In this document: positions 44,121-52,544 of the stretch, piece after piece
How positions within the stretch are numbered: the first letter of the stretch is position 1
Layout of the letters: each line of letters starts with the position of its first letter
DNA from: Methanobacteriota archaeon
Lineage (GTDB): Archaea > Thermoplasmatota > Thermoplasmata > UBA10834
Length of the DNA stretch: 64,000 bases
Assembly (NCBI GenBank): GCA_020347645.1
Contig: CP070736.1
Span: 328,241 to 392,240 of the forward strand
Direction of reading: 5' to 3'
Notes under the pieces: generated by a model
What the model was told of the DNA's origin: nothing
Databases searched by the model: none
What the model saw: only the letters and a program-made list of their open reading frames with translations
Made by a program: the position numbers and the translations under genes

Positions 44121-45689
44121 TCACAGTATCGGCACGAGCTTCGGCCTGAAATCGCCAGGCTCTGGCTGGACCATCGCATATGGCGCTGTAAACGGCTCCT
44201 CTCCTCTGACCATGGTCACACCCGATATCTTGTCCAGGCGTATGTGAGTATGTGCGAGATCTGCCAGCCGGTTCGTCGACCGAACGGATGGAGTGACTGT
44301 GCCCAGCAAAATGCCATCGTTGTTCAAGAGCGAAGTCAGGAAGTCCATCAGACCATCCAGAACGCCAGGCCCATAGATTGACTCTAACGAATCGAAACCT
44401 ATCGAAGCAAGGAATGGCTGTTTGGTATCTCTCAGAGCATATTGCAGGTCTTGCCACTTCATATCGACCTTGACATTCTCCCCTTCGAGCGTCATCGTGT
44501 AATTCCTGGGTGACTCGGAAGCGGCATGCGGCTCCAAAATGCGGACGTTCCTATCGAATACATCTGGCGGTAGAAATCCCAGTAGTTCCTCTCTTGCTGT
44601 ATCCGCTCCTGTCTTCTTCGTCGGCATCCAGGCGACGCCGTGGCCCTGTGACGCAAAATTGCAGATTACTGCATGCTCTATCTGGGCTGAAGAAGCGACG
44701 GGCACCCCCGGGCTCAGCTCGATGAGTGCTATCGTACCCTTCCTAAGACCGCCTTCGAGCATATCGTCAAGATCCGGATTTCCAGTTGACAGATACTTGT
44801 CGTTGATAGGCATCACCGGTTCGAAGGGCTTTGGCTGTTCCGGCTTGCTGTATCTGCTGTATTCGAATGTCCTGACACGGCCTCCGAGCAACGTGTAGAC
44901 ATACTTGGGCTGCCTGATTTCGCAGCCTCTCAACTTAAGGAGGTCCATCTCACGTATTCTGCGTCCGGCGGAACTATCCAGTGAAAGATACAGCACTCCG
45001 TCCCCTAGATAATCCAGGAGTGGGTCGGGAGTCTCCAGCACATAGACAACGTTCGTACCGCACCCCTCCACCAAATCCTTCTGAAGGGCCGTGATCAACC
45101 TCGCTGGGGGTACTCCGTACTTGTCGGCGAGGGCATCTATGCTGTCTATGATTATAAGCGTCCTCTCGGGGAGGGCCTTGTCGACCACGTCATAAGCCAT
45201 CTCGATTTCAGGCATCATTGATCCCACGGTGACCGTGATTTCGTTCTCACCCGTGGGCTCGGCGGGCGAGTCCTCATCTTCGCCGGACTCTATGCTTCCT
45301 TCTAGCTTCAGGAGTTCGGTCCTAGGTGCCTTGGCTTTCTCCCCCTGCATCTCACCCTTGATTGCGGCCAATCCGAGCAGTATCTTCTCGACCTGCATCT
45401 CAGCGTCGGCCTTTGTCCTCAGCTTCTTTCGGGCTTTGAGTATCTCTCCCTCCTTGACCTTGTCCATAAGCCACGGAAACTGATTGAAAAGAGAATGGTC
45501 AGAAACCCTTGTGGACATGTAATAGCTTTGTTGAAGCTGCGCCAATTCCTCTATCATCTGAAGGGCCAAAGTCGTCTTTCCGGTCCCCGCCATCCCCCTT
45601 AGGATCAGGGAATGCCCTCCCGAACTAGCGAGGAACTTGAGTACTTCTTTTGGAAATGTCGCCGATTCCGTTTCCGTTTTCTCTTCCAT
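44121..45689 (-). CDS. GvpD-like RecA-superfamily ATPase
   Basis: 522 aa with two RecA-like domains. The first has Walker A RGMAGTGKTTLALQM and Walker B RTLIIIDSIDALAD, plus an acidic insertion at about residues 130-150. The second begins STGNPDLDDMLEGGLRKG but its Walker A position is degenerate (LSPGVPVAS), so it probably does not bind ATP. Related proteins are annotated as GvpD or KaiC-like P-loop proteins in Thermoplasmata and haloarchaea, where GvpD is a regulator; no gas vesicle genes are seen here. ATG with GGAGTTGG upstream, 32 bp after the HTH gene, so likely an operon. Confidence 0.75.
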   Translation of the reverse strand: MEEKTETESATFPKEVLKFLASSGGHSLILRGMAGTGKTTLALQMIEELAQLQQSYYMSTRVSDHSLFNQFPWLMDKVKEGEILKARKKLRTKADAEMQVEKILLGLAAIKGEMQGEKAKAPRTELLKLEGSIESGEDEDSPAEPTGENEITVTVGSMMPEIEMAYDVVDKALPERTLIIIDSIDALADKYGVPPARLITALQKDLVEGCGTNVVYVLETPDPLLDYLGDGVLYLSLDSSAGRRIREMDLLKLRGCEIRQPKYVYTLLGGRVRTFEYSRYSKPEQPKPFEPVMPINDKYLSTGNPDLDDMLEGGLRKGTIALIELSPGVPVASSAQIEHAVICNFASQGHGVAWMPTKKTGADTAREELLGFLPPDVFDRNVRILEPHAASESPRNYTMTLEGENVKVDMKWQDLQYALRDTKQPFLASIGFDSLESIYGPGVLDGLMDFLTSLLNNDGILLGTVTPSVRSTNRLADLAHTHIRLDKISGVTMVRGEEPFTAPYAMVQPEPGDFRPKLVPIL

Positions 45690-45721
45690 CACAATCCAAC
45701 TCCTCCAACAACAGCTGCGAC

Positions 45722-46120
45722 CTACCTCTCCATGGGTCTAAGAAGGCCTCCAGACGCGCCCTCCTCCTCCTCATCCTCTTCAATCAGCTTAATCTCCTTC
45801 CACTCACCGCCGAAGTCCTGTGTGACTCCGGTCACCATCTGGAACCTGACTCTGAGTTTTCCCCCCTCAAAGAAGATATACGCATTCTTGAGCATCGATT
45901 GGTAGAGTACTATCCTCTTGCCCTGCTGGGTAAGCGCCCGATCTACAGCTTTCAGAAGCCCTGCCTTCTCGAGGACGTGTATGCGCCTGTAGCATGCAGC
46001 GATCGGTATGTTCAGTTTGGAGCTGAGTTCCAGCGCATGCTTCGGTTTGCGGGAGCAGGCGACCAGTATCTTTGCGGCATATGTATCCATTATCAGTCTA
46101 GATGCCTCGATGGGGTCCAA
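45722..46120 (-). CDS. winged-helix transcriptional regulator
   Basis: About 132 aa. SRLIMDTYAAKILVACSRKPKHALELSSKLNIPIAACYRRIHVLEKAGLL is an ArsR-like winged helix, given here in part; the C-terminal third is a beta-rich segment ending in an acidic run (EEDEEEEG). The start is probably TTG at 46120, eight bases after GGAGG. It precedes the GvpD-like ATPase and may act with it. Confidence 0.8.
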   Translation of the reverse strand: MDPIEASRLIMDTYAAKILVACSRKPKHALELSSKLNIPIAACYRRIHVLEKAGLLKAVDRALTQQGKRIVLYQSMLKNAYIFFEGGKLRVRFQMVTGVTQDFGGEWKEIKLIEEDEEEEGASGGLLRPMER

Positions 46121-46320
46121 TGGCAAGGCCTCCGTTGCACTGCCAAACCGCTACGGCCTGCTTTAGCTCTGGTCCTGGGGGGATTCGCGGCGAAGCGTCC
46201 GACGCTTCAGTTGGCGTGTACAGCGAATAGCTATCTGGCATTTAATACTCTTTCGCTATTCATACTTCAGCGAATGCGAAATCCGTCCTCAACATCATTT
46301 CGAAGAGCATACATGAAATA

Positions 46321-46788
46321 GTGAGTAGGATATTGGAGGTGTCCGGACTCAGCCAATATACTCAACAGGTCACTGTGGGAATGGTCACGCATGGCGTTCA
46401 CTGGAGAACTGTAACCATGAACGGCGTCAAATGCAGATGCGGATTCGCCACGACGGCGAGGCGGCTTCGCTGTCCCAGATGCGGAAAACACATGAAGGTC
46501 ACCTATTGGCCGAACCAAGGACGCGTGCTTGCGTTCATCAAGCTGGACATCATACCCACTGGCCAGGAATTCCCCATGGACCTCCTTATGCTCGAAGTGG
46601 AGGACGGACCTAAGTTCATCTGTTGGACGGACACGCCCTTCTCAATAGGCGAGCGTGTGACCTTCGTTCAACTTGGAAGCTCGTTCATTTGCAGCCCCTC
46701 CAAGGACTTCGACGAAATTGCCCGCGAAGTTGGCGAGTCAGAAGGAGATGGAGGAGATACTGGCGAGAGAGAATCGCTGTCCCAGTGA
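46321..46788 (+). CDS. zinc ribbon/OB-fold protein (DUF35-like)
   Basis: About 155 aa. A zinc ribbon (KCRCGFATTARRLRCPRCG) precedes a beta-rich OB-like domain with RVLAFIKLDIIPTGQEFP, the plan of DUF35 proteins that accompany acyl-CoA thiolases in archaea; no thiolase gene is adjacent. The start is uncertain: GTG at 46321, or ATG at 46380 or 46417. The acidic C-terminus overlaps the convergent ACT-domain gene by 51 bp. Confidence 0.6.
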   Translation: MSRILEVSGLSQYTQQVTVGMVTHGVHWRTVTMNGVKCRCGFATTARRLRCPRCGKHMKVTYWPNQGRVLAFIKLDIIPTGQEFPMDLLMLEVEDGPKFICWTDTPFSIGERVTFVQLGSSFICSPSKDFDEIAREVGESEGDGGDTGERESLSQ

Positions 46789-47730
46789 CGATATCCTGTC
46801 CTCCAGGATCCCTCGCAGCTCGTCAATAGTCTGCGCCTCACATCTTCTCAAGTCAACGACGAGTTCGCTTGTCATATGCTCGTAGTACACGAGCACGTTC
46901 GTATAGCCAGCAATGACGTTGAGAGAAAGCTCTCCAAGAACGTTCATGACTTCGTGGAGCGACCCGGGTCGATCGGGCAGATCAAGCTTCAACCTGCATA
47001 GGTTGACATCTTCCTCGAGAAACACTATCGACAGAATCCAGGCTTCGGGATCGCCTATAAGCATTATTGGTCCGGAATCCTTCCCCATGAAGCTGGCATA
47101 GGCTTGAGGAAGCTTGAAGGAGTTCTCCTCGATGATGCTTGCCTTCTTCTCCGTCTTCCTGAGCGCCTTTGTCTTAACGCTCTCCGAATCCAGGGAAGCC
47201 CCAAGGGTGTATCGAGTCGCAAGGTCGGAATCTTCCACATCAAGGTAGTCCACGAGTTCGAGAGCGGGGTCTCTGGCGGTCTTAGCGTCGTCAAATTCGC
47301 GCTTCAGCGAAGCTGAATCGCCGTAGAACGAAAGGTCGACAAGCATCTCCCAAATCATCACTACGTTGGGAATCGAGCTAACAGTCTCAGAATTCAGAAT
47401 ATCGATGTTGAGCGATTTTAGAAACTGAGCGGCCTGAGATAGTGCGCCCGGCTCGTCCTTGACCTGAATAGTCACATATGCAATCTCCCTGTAGTTCTCA
47501 GGTCCGAACGGAGAGAGGACTATTTCGTACGCCACCCTATCACCAGCCTCGTACTTGAACAAGGAGCTGAACACTTCGCTCCCGTTCACTAGGCCGAGTG
47601 GCTCACCCACCTTTGGGCTTATCCTAATCCTTCCGGAAGTTACCCGTCCGAAATCCCAGAGCTTCATGTGCCTCGCCTCTGCGTATTCGGTAAGCTGAAC
47701 CACGACATAAAGATGTTGAGGAATGCTCAT
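46738..47730 (-). CDS. protein with two ACT domains
   Basis: 330 aa. A short N-terminal part with RISPKVGEPLGLVNGSEVF resembles an AbrB-type swapped hairpin, then come two ACT-like domains: VTIQVKDEPGALSQAAQFLKSL and LKLDLPDRPGSLHEVMNVLG, both with the ligand-binding Asp-x-Pro-Gly turn. This suggests amino-acid sensing. The ATG overlaps the zinc-ribbon gene stop as ATGA; a second start at 47667 (MKLWDFG) has its own GGCGAGG and is possible. Function unknown. Confidence 0.65.
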   Translation of the reverse strand: MSIPQHLYVVVQLTEYAEARHMKLWDFGRVTSGRIRISPKVGEPLGLVNGSEVFSSLFKYEAGDRVAYEIVLSPFGPENYREIAYVTIQVKDEPGALSQAAQFLKSLNIDILNSETVSSIPNVVMIWEMLVDLSFYGDSASLKREFDDAKTARDPALELVDYLDVEDSDLATRYTLGASLDSESVKTKALRKTEKKASIIEENSFKLPQAYASFMGKDSGPIMLIGDPEAWILSIVFLEEDVNLCRLKLDLPDRPGSLHEVMNVLGELSLNVIAGYTNVLVYYEHMTSELVVDLRRCEAQTIDELRGILEDRISSLGQRFSLASISSISF

Positions 47731-48119
47731 TCCTTCGGAGAGAATATGTACAGAATGGGCACTCTATTCTTGAGACCGGTCCAATAGCCGCAAGACTTGC
47801 ATTTGTAGCCCATCGTGACAGACCCTCCATAGACTGTGAGGTTTCTGATTCTCTCAGTTCTGCCTCCACACACGGGGCATGCTCCAGCAGAGGTCTTGTC
47901 TTTGGTGTCTCTGCACCGAATCTCTATGGTCGCGAGATTGTTGCTGAGGGCGAGCTTCCTCACCCGCTCTTGACTGACCGTATAGTCCGAGTCATGGCGT
48001 CTCAATGACCTCAATACCAAAGCCGTGAGTTTGCGCTGAGAATTGATTACACCATGTCTATCCAGGATGTCTCTGATGGCCTTCACAACCTCAGTGTCAG
48101 ACGGGATTCTATAGGCCAT
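47727..48119 (-). CDS. conserved zinc-ribbon protein, possible regulator
   Basis: 130 aa. The first 65 residues look helical and basic (SDTEVVKAIRDILDRHG, then TVSQERVRKLALSNN), like a small DNA- or RNA-binding fold, followed by a zinc ribbon CPVCGGRTERI and CKSCGYWTG. Coupled to the ACT-domain protein by an ATGA overlap, so the pair may form a ligand-responsive regulator (inference). No family name recognised. Confidence 0.7.
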   Translation of the reverse strand: MAYRIPSDTEVVKAIRDILDRHGVINSQRKLTALVLRSLRRHDSDYTVSQERVRKLALSNNLATIEIRCRDTKDKTSAGACPVCGGRTERIRNLTVYGGSVTMGYKCKSCGYWTGLKNRVPILYIFSPKE

Positions 48120-48228
48120 CGAAAGGTGATTGCGATTCGCTTACGAATACCTTTCCACAGGCCTGCCGTATGCCGGAAGGCTTGTTGGAGGTTTTCGAGC
48201 CCCGATTATCGCATTCGTCGCTCGGCAA

Positions 48229-48238
48229 AAGATATAAG
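48229..48238 (+). promoter_or_regulatory. TATA box of the cDPG synthetase gene
   Basis: AAGATATAAG, about 40 bp upstream of the ATG at 48274, leaving a leader of about 15 bases with GATGAGG. Confidence 0.5.
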
Positions 48239-48273
48239 AGAGCAATGACTACTCGCCAGACGGTGATGAGGGC

Positions 48274-49584
48274 ATGCGAGCGAAAGTCATCATTATGGGA
48301 GCCGCGGGAAGAGACTTCCACAATTTCAACGTGTACTTCCGCAACAACGCCAACTACGAGGTAGTGGCGTTCACCGCGACACAGATACCGAACATCGAGG
48401 GTAGGAAGTATCCACCAGCACTCGCGGGTAAGTTGTATCCCAGAGGCGTCGATATTCATCCAGAATCAGATCTGCCTAGACTCATATCCGAGTTCGGAGT
48501 CGAGCAGGTGGTTTTCGCTTACTCGGATATCCCGCATGTTGAGGTTATGCACAAAGCGTCCTTAGTCAACGCCGAGGGTGCTGATTTCAGGCTGATGGGG
48601 TCCAATCAGACCGCTCTGAAGGCGAAGGTCCCCGTTATAGCGATATGTGCCGTCCGGACTGGATCAGGGAAATCGCAGACGACGCGGGCAGTGGCATCAG
48701 TGCTGAGAAGCAAGGGGAGGCGTGTAGTAGCCATCCGACATCCGATGCCCTACGGCGACTTAGAGAAGCAGGCCGTTCAACGGTTTGCCACATATGAAGA
48801 CCTTGACAAGCACGATTGCACCATCGAGGAAAGAGAGGAGTACGAGCCGCACATAGACAAAGGAATAATCGTCTATGCCGGGGTTGACTACGAGAAGATA
48901 CTCAGGCAGGCGGAACAGGAGGCGGAAGTCATTCTCTGGGATGGTGGGAATAACGACACGCCATTCTATGTTCCAGACCTCCACATCGTGGTGGCCGACC
49001 CACATAGAGCAGGACATGGTAAGGCGTATCATCCGGGAGAATCGAACATACGCATGGCCGACATTGTCGTCATCAACAAGGTTGACACTGCCGAACCGGA
49101 CAAGGTTGTGGCAGTGAAGAAAGTAATTGCCGAGCTCAATCCTGCTGCACAGGTCGTGACTGCAGGTTCCCCTTTGACTGTGGAGGATTCGGCGGCGATC
49201 AATGGAAAGAGAGTGCTGGTCATAGAAGATGGTCCCACTGTCACCCATGGAGAGATGGCTTTTGGCGCTGGATTGATCGCCGCGAAGAACGCCGGTGCGA
49301 AGGACATAATCGACCCTAGACCGTTTGCCGTTGGATCAATTAAGGCGACATTCGAGAAGTACAGCCATCTTGAGAAGGTACTTCCAGCGATGGGATATGG
49401 AAGTCGTCAGGTCGCGGAACTTGAGGAAACCATCAACTCCTCAAACTGTGACGTTGTGGTCTCAGGAACCCCCATCGACTTGACCAGAGTCCTTGGAAAG
49501 GTCAATAAGACGATAGTCAGGGTGAAGTACGATCTCCAAGTGATTGGAGAGCCGACCCTAGAGCAGATGCTGGACGGTTTTTAG
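48274..49584 (+). CDS. cyclic 2,3-diphosphoglycerate synthetase family GTPase-like protein
   Basis: 436 aa. N-terminal Rossmann-like region (VIIMGAAGRDFHNFN), then a P-loop AVRTGSGKSQTTRAV and the stretches RHPMPYGDLEKQAVQRF, EVILWDGGNNDTPFY and ADPHRAGH. This matches the cDPG synthetase family described from Methanothermus fervidus. True cDPG producers are mainly methanogens; many homologues elsewhere have unknown substrates, so the biochemical role is open. ATG preceded by GGTGATGAGG. Confidence 0.8.
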   Translation: MRAKVIIMGAAGRDFHNFNVYFRNNANYEVVAFTATQIPNIEGRKYPPALAGKLYPRGVDIHPESDLPRLISEFGVEQVVFAYSDIPHVEVMHKASLVNAEGADFRLMGSNQTALKAKVPVIAICAVRTGSGKSQTTRAVASVLRSKGRRVVAIRHPMPYGDLEKQAVQRFATYEDLDKHDCTIEEREEYEPHIDKGIIVYAGVDYEKILRQAEQEAEVILWDGGNNDTPFYVPDLHIVVADPHRAGHGKAYHPGESNIRMADIVVINKVDTAEPDKVVAVKKVIAELNPAAQVVTAGSPLTVEDSAAINGKRVLVIEDGPTVTHGEMAFGAGLIAAKNAGAKDIIDPRPFAVGSIKATFEKYSHLEKVLPAMGYGSRQVAELEETINSSNCDVVVSGTPIDLTRVLGKVNKTIVRVKYDLQVIGEPTLEQMLDGF

Positions 49585-49631
49585 CCATCCTTTGAAAAGT
49601 GTTAAGCCTGAGTGGGGGGATTCGGATTTTC

Positions 49632-49739
49632 GCGGGAGTAGCTAAGCCTGGCCAAAGGCGCAGGACTTAAGGTCCGCTGCGACGCGGATAGGGGATTCTG
49701 TCTCATAGGAGTCCAGGGGTTCAAATCCCCTCTCCCGCA
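49632..49739 (+). tRNA. tRNA-Leu (UAA) with intron
   Basis: Acceptor GCGGGAG (49632-49638) pairs with CTCCCGC (49732-49738), discriminator A49739. D arm GCT/GGC with loop AAGCCTGGCCAAA; anticodon stem CAGGA (49661-49665) pairs with TTCTG (49696-49700); anticodon TAA at 49668-49670; variable arm CTC/GAG (49702-49711); T arm AGGGG-TTCAAAT-CCCCT. Mature length is 85 nt after removal of a 23-nt intron. CCA is not encoded. Confidence 0.93.
49672..49694 (+). other. tRNA intron at 37/38 (bulge-helix-bulge)
   Basis: 23 nt. Canonical BHB: exon CTTA (49666-49669) pairs with intron TAGG (49689-49692) as the 4-bp central helix; 3-nt bulges AG|G and GG|A carry the splice points; the intron closes as TCCGC/GCGGA with a 6-nt loop. 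The archaeal splicing endonuclease should cut both bulges. Confidence 0.9.
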
Positions 49740-49766
49740 CAATCATGCGTAGCCAGACAAATATTC

Positions 49767-50099
49767 TTAGTTTTCAATTAAAGAGGTTTTTGCACTTCGT
49801 GGGATTTCGGACTGCCAGGAATCCGTCATCTCCTTCAGTGCGACTTCTTCTCTCTTCCGGCAGTAGTAGCTCTCTGTGGTCTTAGTGCTGCCGTGTCCCA
49901 TAATAAGGGACACGCTGTCCAACGGGACGCTGTCGTCGATGCATGACTGACCAAAGGTTCTCCGACAAGCTCTGAGGTCGAATCTCGCACCAAAATCCTC
50001 TTCCACAATCGTTGAGAAAAGGCCATAGGGGCGGAAAGATGGAAAGGAAAAGGTTTCGTGGGGGTTGTGACGCAGTTCTTGCCGTTTCCAGATGAGCGG
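49767..50099 (-). pseudogene. tyrosine recombinase (integrase) C-terminal remnant
   Basis: Open frame of about 110 codons with no plausible full-length start. It contains the end of a phage-type integrase: DLRACRRTFGQSCIDDSVPLDSVSLIMGHG, then STKTTESYY with the nucleophile Tyr. The first catalytic His of the HxxR box is not evident. The N-terminal catalytic part is gone. Its stop is 27 bp from the 3' end of tRNA-Leu, the usual side for archaeal integrases. The frame is continuous with the secreted-protein gene upstream, separated by one TGA. Confidence 0.75.
50014..50036 (+). repeat. 23-bp direct repeat, copy 1
   Basis: Perfect match to 52059-52081; the sequence begins GAGAAAAGGCCA and ends GGGGCGGAA. 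This copy lies inside the integrase remnant, where the minus strand reads FRPYGLFS. Confidence 0.85.
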
Positions 50100-50585
50100 T
50101 CACGGAGGCACCAAGGCCATTGTTCCTATAGCAGTTATCTCGTCCTCGGAGAAGTTCACGACTCCCTGTCCGTGCAAGTTCCATCCCAGCAAGTAGCTCC
50201 ATTCACCCGTTGCTGCTGTCACCGAGCCAGTGTAATGGAACTTGAGATTGTCCAGGTTAAAGACGCCCTGATCGACTCCCTCGATGCTGTTGTCTCCATC
50301 CACTATCACGAAGTCCTCGAAGTAGTGCTCAACTACGGGGTCTTCAGCTGGGCCAGTAAAGAACATCTCATCCCAGCGTTCCCAAAGCTGGTAGATTCCC
50401 GTGACGTCGCCGTCGACAGATCCGTCCCAATCGGGCTCACCTTCGTCAGGGGCGAGATTCAACTCCAACTCTATCGTGCATTTGAGAGCCATGCCGCAAC
50501 ATGTATCCGCGACCGCTGGAACCGACAACATTGACATGAAAGCAAGCGTACTAGCTACGAACGATGCGAAGAACAGCTTTCTCAT
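50100..50585 (-). CDS. secreted protein of unknown function
   Basis: 161 aa. A clear signal peptide (MRKLFFASFVASTLAFMS, cleavage likely after VPAVA) is followed by DTCCGMALKC and a polar, acidic beta-rich domain with many Asp and Gly. No family recognised. GAGGAGGTGAG precedes the ATG at 50585. The gene abuts an integrase remnant in the same reading frame; its stop TGA is the boundary. It may belong to an integrated element. Confidence 0.65.
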   Translation of the reverse strand: MRKLFFASFVASTLAFMSMLSVPAVADTCCGMALKCTIELELNLAPDEGEPDWDGSVDGDVTGIYQLWERWDEMFFTGPAEDPVVEHYFEDFVIVDGDNSIEGVDQGVFNLDNLKFHYTGSVTAATGEWSYLLGWNLHGQGVVNFSEDEITAIGTMALVPP

Positions 50586-50803
50586 ACTCTCACCTCCTCC
50601 TCGAACCACCACCGAGGCGCAGACTTCGCGCCCTTCTTGGGACACGGTCGGGAGGAAATCGACGAGCGTAGTCATAAGTGCAGGTCAATGCGGCGATTAC
50701 GGTTCGGTCACGAATCGATGACGTTCTGGTCACTTCTATCAAGCCCGAGTCAACAAATCGGACAGTCAAAGAGGCGGTCCGCGGCTCAGGCCCGGATGCC
50801 GGG

Positions 50804-51775
50804 TCACCGAGTCAGGGAGCGCTGATGGAGTCTTTCGTGACCCATGGAATTCCGCAGCCAGATGTCAGGCAACTCCTCAGTCCAGTTGTCATACAGGCGC
50901 TCATGATAGACTAGGTTAGGCGTTATCGCTGCGACGTCATCGTCCTCGCGAATCTCTGCGAGGATCTTGCGTATCTCGCTCATCCTGTTCGAACTGATGA
51001 TGCCAAGAAGAAAACCTGGAAGGTTGCTGAACGACCTGAAGTAGGTCAAGTGGATCGGGTCCTTCGAAAGCAATCTCCTCGCGACTCTCACCTTGTCAGC
51101 ATCCTCCTTCAGGTGCACGTGCACCACGGTCAGCATGTCTTCGCCCGAGGGAATGTCCCAAGGGATGTCATAGTCCAATGATCCTCCGGAGATCATGTCA
51201 TTCAGATGGCGGCCGACGGTTTTGGCCGATACTCCGAGCATCTCGGCTATCTCCGCCGTTGGCTTGCGCACGTTACCCCTTAGCGAAATGATGATTCTCA
51301 GGTCTAGAGGTGATAGCCTCTTGTAGCTCTGCCTGCGCTCTTCTCCGCTGACGTGGGATAGGATCCCATCACTAAAGACGGCCAGGCCTATTGTTGGCTC
51401 CGAAATCTCCGCAGTTCGTTTGGCGAATTCGACATAGCCATCGAGTTCCGAGGCGTTCCTAAGGCAGCCGAGGATGTAGAGGTAGTTCCCCCCAGCGACG
51501 ACGACACGGCCAACGAATTCGTTCTCACCCAGTCTATCCAAGGTCTCCTCAATCGATGACGTTCTGGACCTGCCCCAGACCGCTGCAGCAACCCCGTCAA
51601 TGTAGTGAATCGAGACTCCGGGCCTCATAATCCTGAACACTCCACTCTTCGCTAGAGCGAGCATTCGATGGTGAATGGTCTGTCTCGACATCCCTAGCTT
51701 CTTCTCAAGTTCCTTGTTATGCATCCTAGGATTCTCATATAGCAGGAGCAGCAAGTTCCTGTCTACATCGTCCAT
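50804..51775 (-). CDS. transcriptional regulator with two AsnC-type HTH domains
   Basis: 323 aa. HTH 1 at residues about 1-50 (RNLLLLLYENPRMHNKELEKKLG, SRQTIHHRMLALAKSG) and HTH 2 at about 155-205 (DLRIIISLRGNVRKPTAEIAEMLG, SAKTVGRHLNDMI). Each is followed by an alpha/beta region; the sequence looks like two Lrp-like halves joined. Such double regulators are common in Thermoplasmata and haloarchaea. SD-like TGAGGA before the ATG. No obvious target other than its own region. Confidence 0.8.
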   Translation of the reverse strand: MDDVDRNLLLLLYENPRMHNKELEKKLGMSRQTIHHRMLALAKSGVFRIMRPGVSIHYIDGVAAAVWGRSRTSSIEETLDRLGENEFVGRVVVAGGNYLYILGCLRNASELDGYVEFAKRTAEISEPTIGLAVFSDGILSHVSGEERRQSYKRLSPLDLRIIISLRGNVRKPTAEIAEMLGVSAKTVGRHLNDMISGGSLDYDIPWDIPSGEDMLTVVHVHLKEDADKVRVARRLLSKDPIHLTYFRSFSNLPGFLLGIISSNRMSEIRKILAEIREDDDVAAITPNLVYHERLYDNWTEELPDIWLRNSMGHERLHQRSLTR

Positions 51776-52367
51776 TTCCTCAGAGTGAAGAGCACCAAGC
51801 AGACTATTGAATCTTTGCTGTCCCTATCCTGATGCCGAGGGTTGCCCCGCATATCGGGATTTGCCGAGGGGCAATCGCCCCTTCCTCTTGGTCTTCTCTC
51901 TCGAGGTGATGGGCACAGTCGGTCTTCTCACCGGCATAGAACTCCGCCTTGAATCTTCAAGCTGCTACCTTTAACCACCGGCAAATTCCGGGTCAATATC
52001 CGGGACTTCAGGAATCGCTCATGCGATGCATGAACCGTGTGTTCAAACAGGAATCTCAGAGAAAAGGCCATAGGGGCGGAATGGTTAGGTCTTCCCAGAA
52101 CCGTCAGATGGGGAGTCTCATGCTGGTTCTCTCTAGCAATGCGAGCCGCCGTCGCCTGATTGTCAAATTGTCAGCGAGATCCAGCGAATCTGAGACTCTA
52201 CAATCTAATGCGTGACGGTCTAGAGCGCAATACCATCAAGGGAGTTTGGAGTCGATGGCCCTGACCAATCGAAATGCCGGAGATCGCTCTACAACAACGG
52301 TGGCAGTGAAAACCATAAACTGAAGGGTTTGCGCGTCGAAAACATAGATCAGAGAGCTAAATGGCAC
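51776..52367. other. intergenic region of 592 bp, no gene seen
   Basis: Contains the second copy of the 23-bp repeat at 52059-52081. Both strands have short open frames without recognisable motifs. Likely decayed accessory DNA. Confidence 0.45.
52059..52081 (+). repeat. 23-bp direct repeat, copy 2
   Basis: Identical to 50014-50036. Flanking sequence on either side does not match copy 1. Confidence 0.85.
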
Positions 52368-52544
52368 CTAAAAGCGTCTCGGCGGCCTGTGCTTCTGATA
52401 ACATTCCCTGCAATACACAGGCCTTCCTTCCGTCGGCTTGAATGGGACCTGTGTTTCAGCACCGCAGTCGGAACATGTCGCGGAATGCATCTCTCTTGGC
52501 CTGGAGCCGAAGCCGCGATCGTTCCTGCGGGGTCTGTCGTTTAT
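52368..52544 (-). CDS. small CxxC-CxxC zinc-binding protein, probable ATA start
   Basis: 58 aa. An Arg/Asn/Gly-rich N-terminus (NDRPRRNDRGFGSRPREM) leads to one zinc site, CSDCGAETQVPF ending in VYCRECYQKH. Similar small proteins are widespread in archaea; function unknown. The best SD site, GGAGGT at 52552-52557, is seven bases from an ATA codon; the protein from there matches the family's usual length. In-frame upstream starts exist (for example ATG at 52595) but would include the SD site and a leader hairpin. Confidence 0.7.
   Translation of the reverse strand: MNDRPRRNDRGFGSRPREMHSATCSDCGAETQVPFKPTEGRPVYCRECYQKHRPPRRF

Noticed and set aside
50713-51567. 17-bp repeat (50713-50729 and 51551-51567)
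   Set aside because: Second copy is inside the regulator coding region and flanks do not match. A single 17-mer match in 64 kb is not far from chance.
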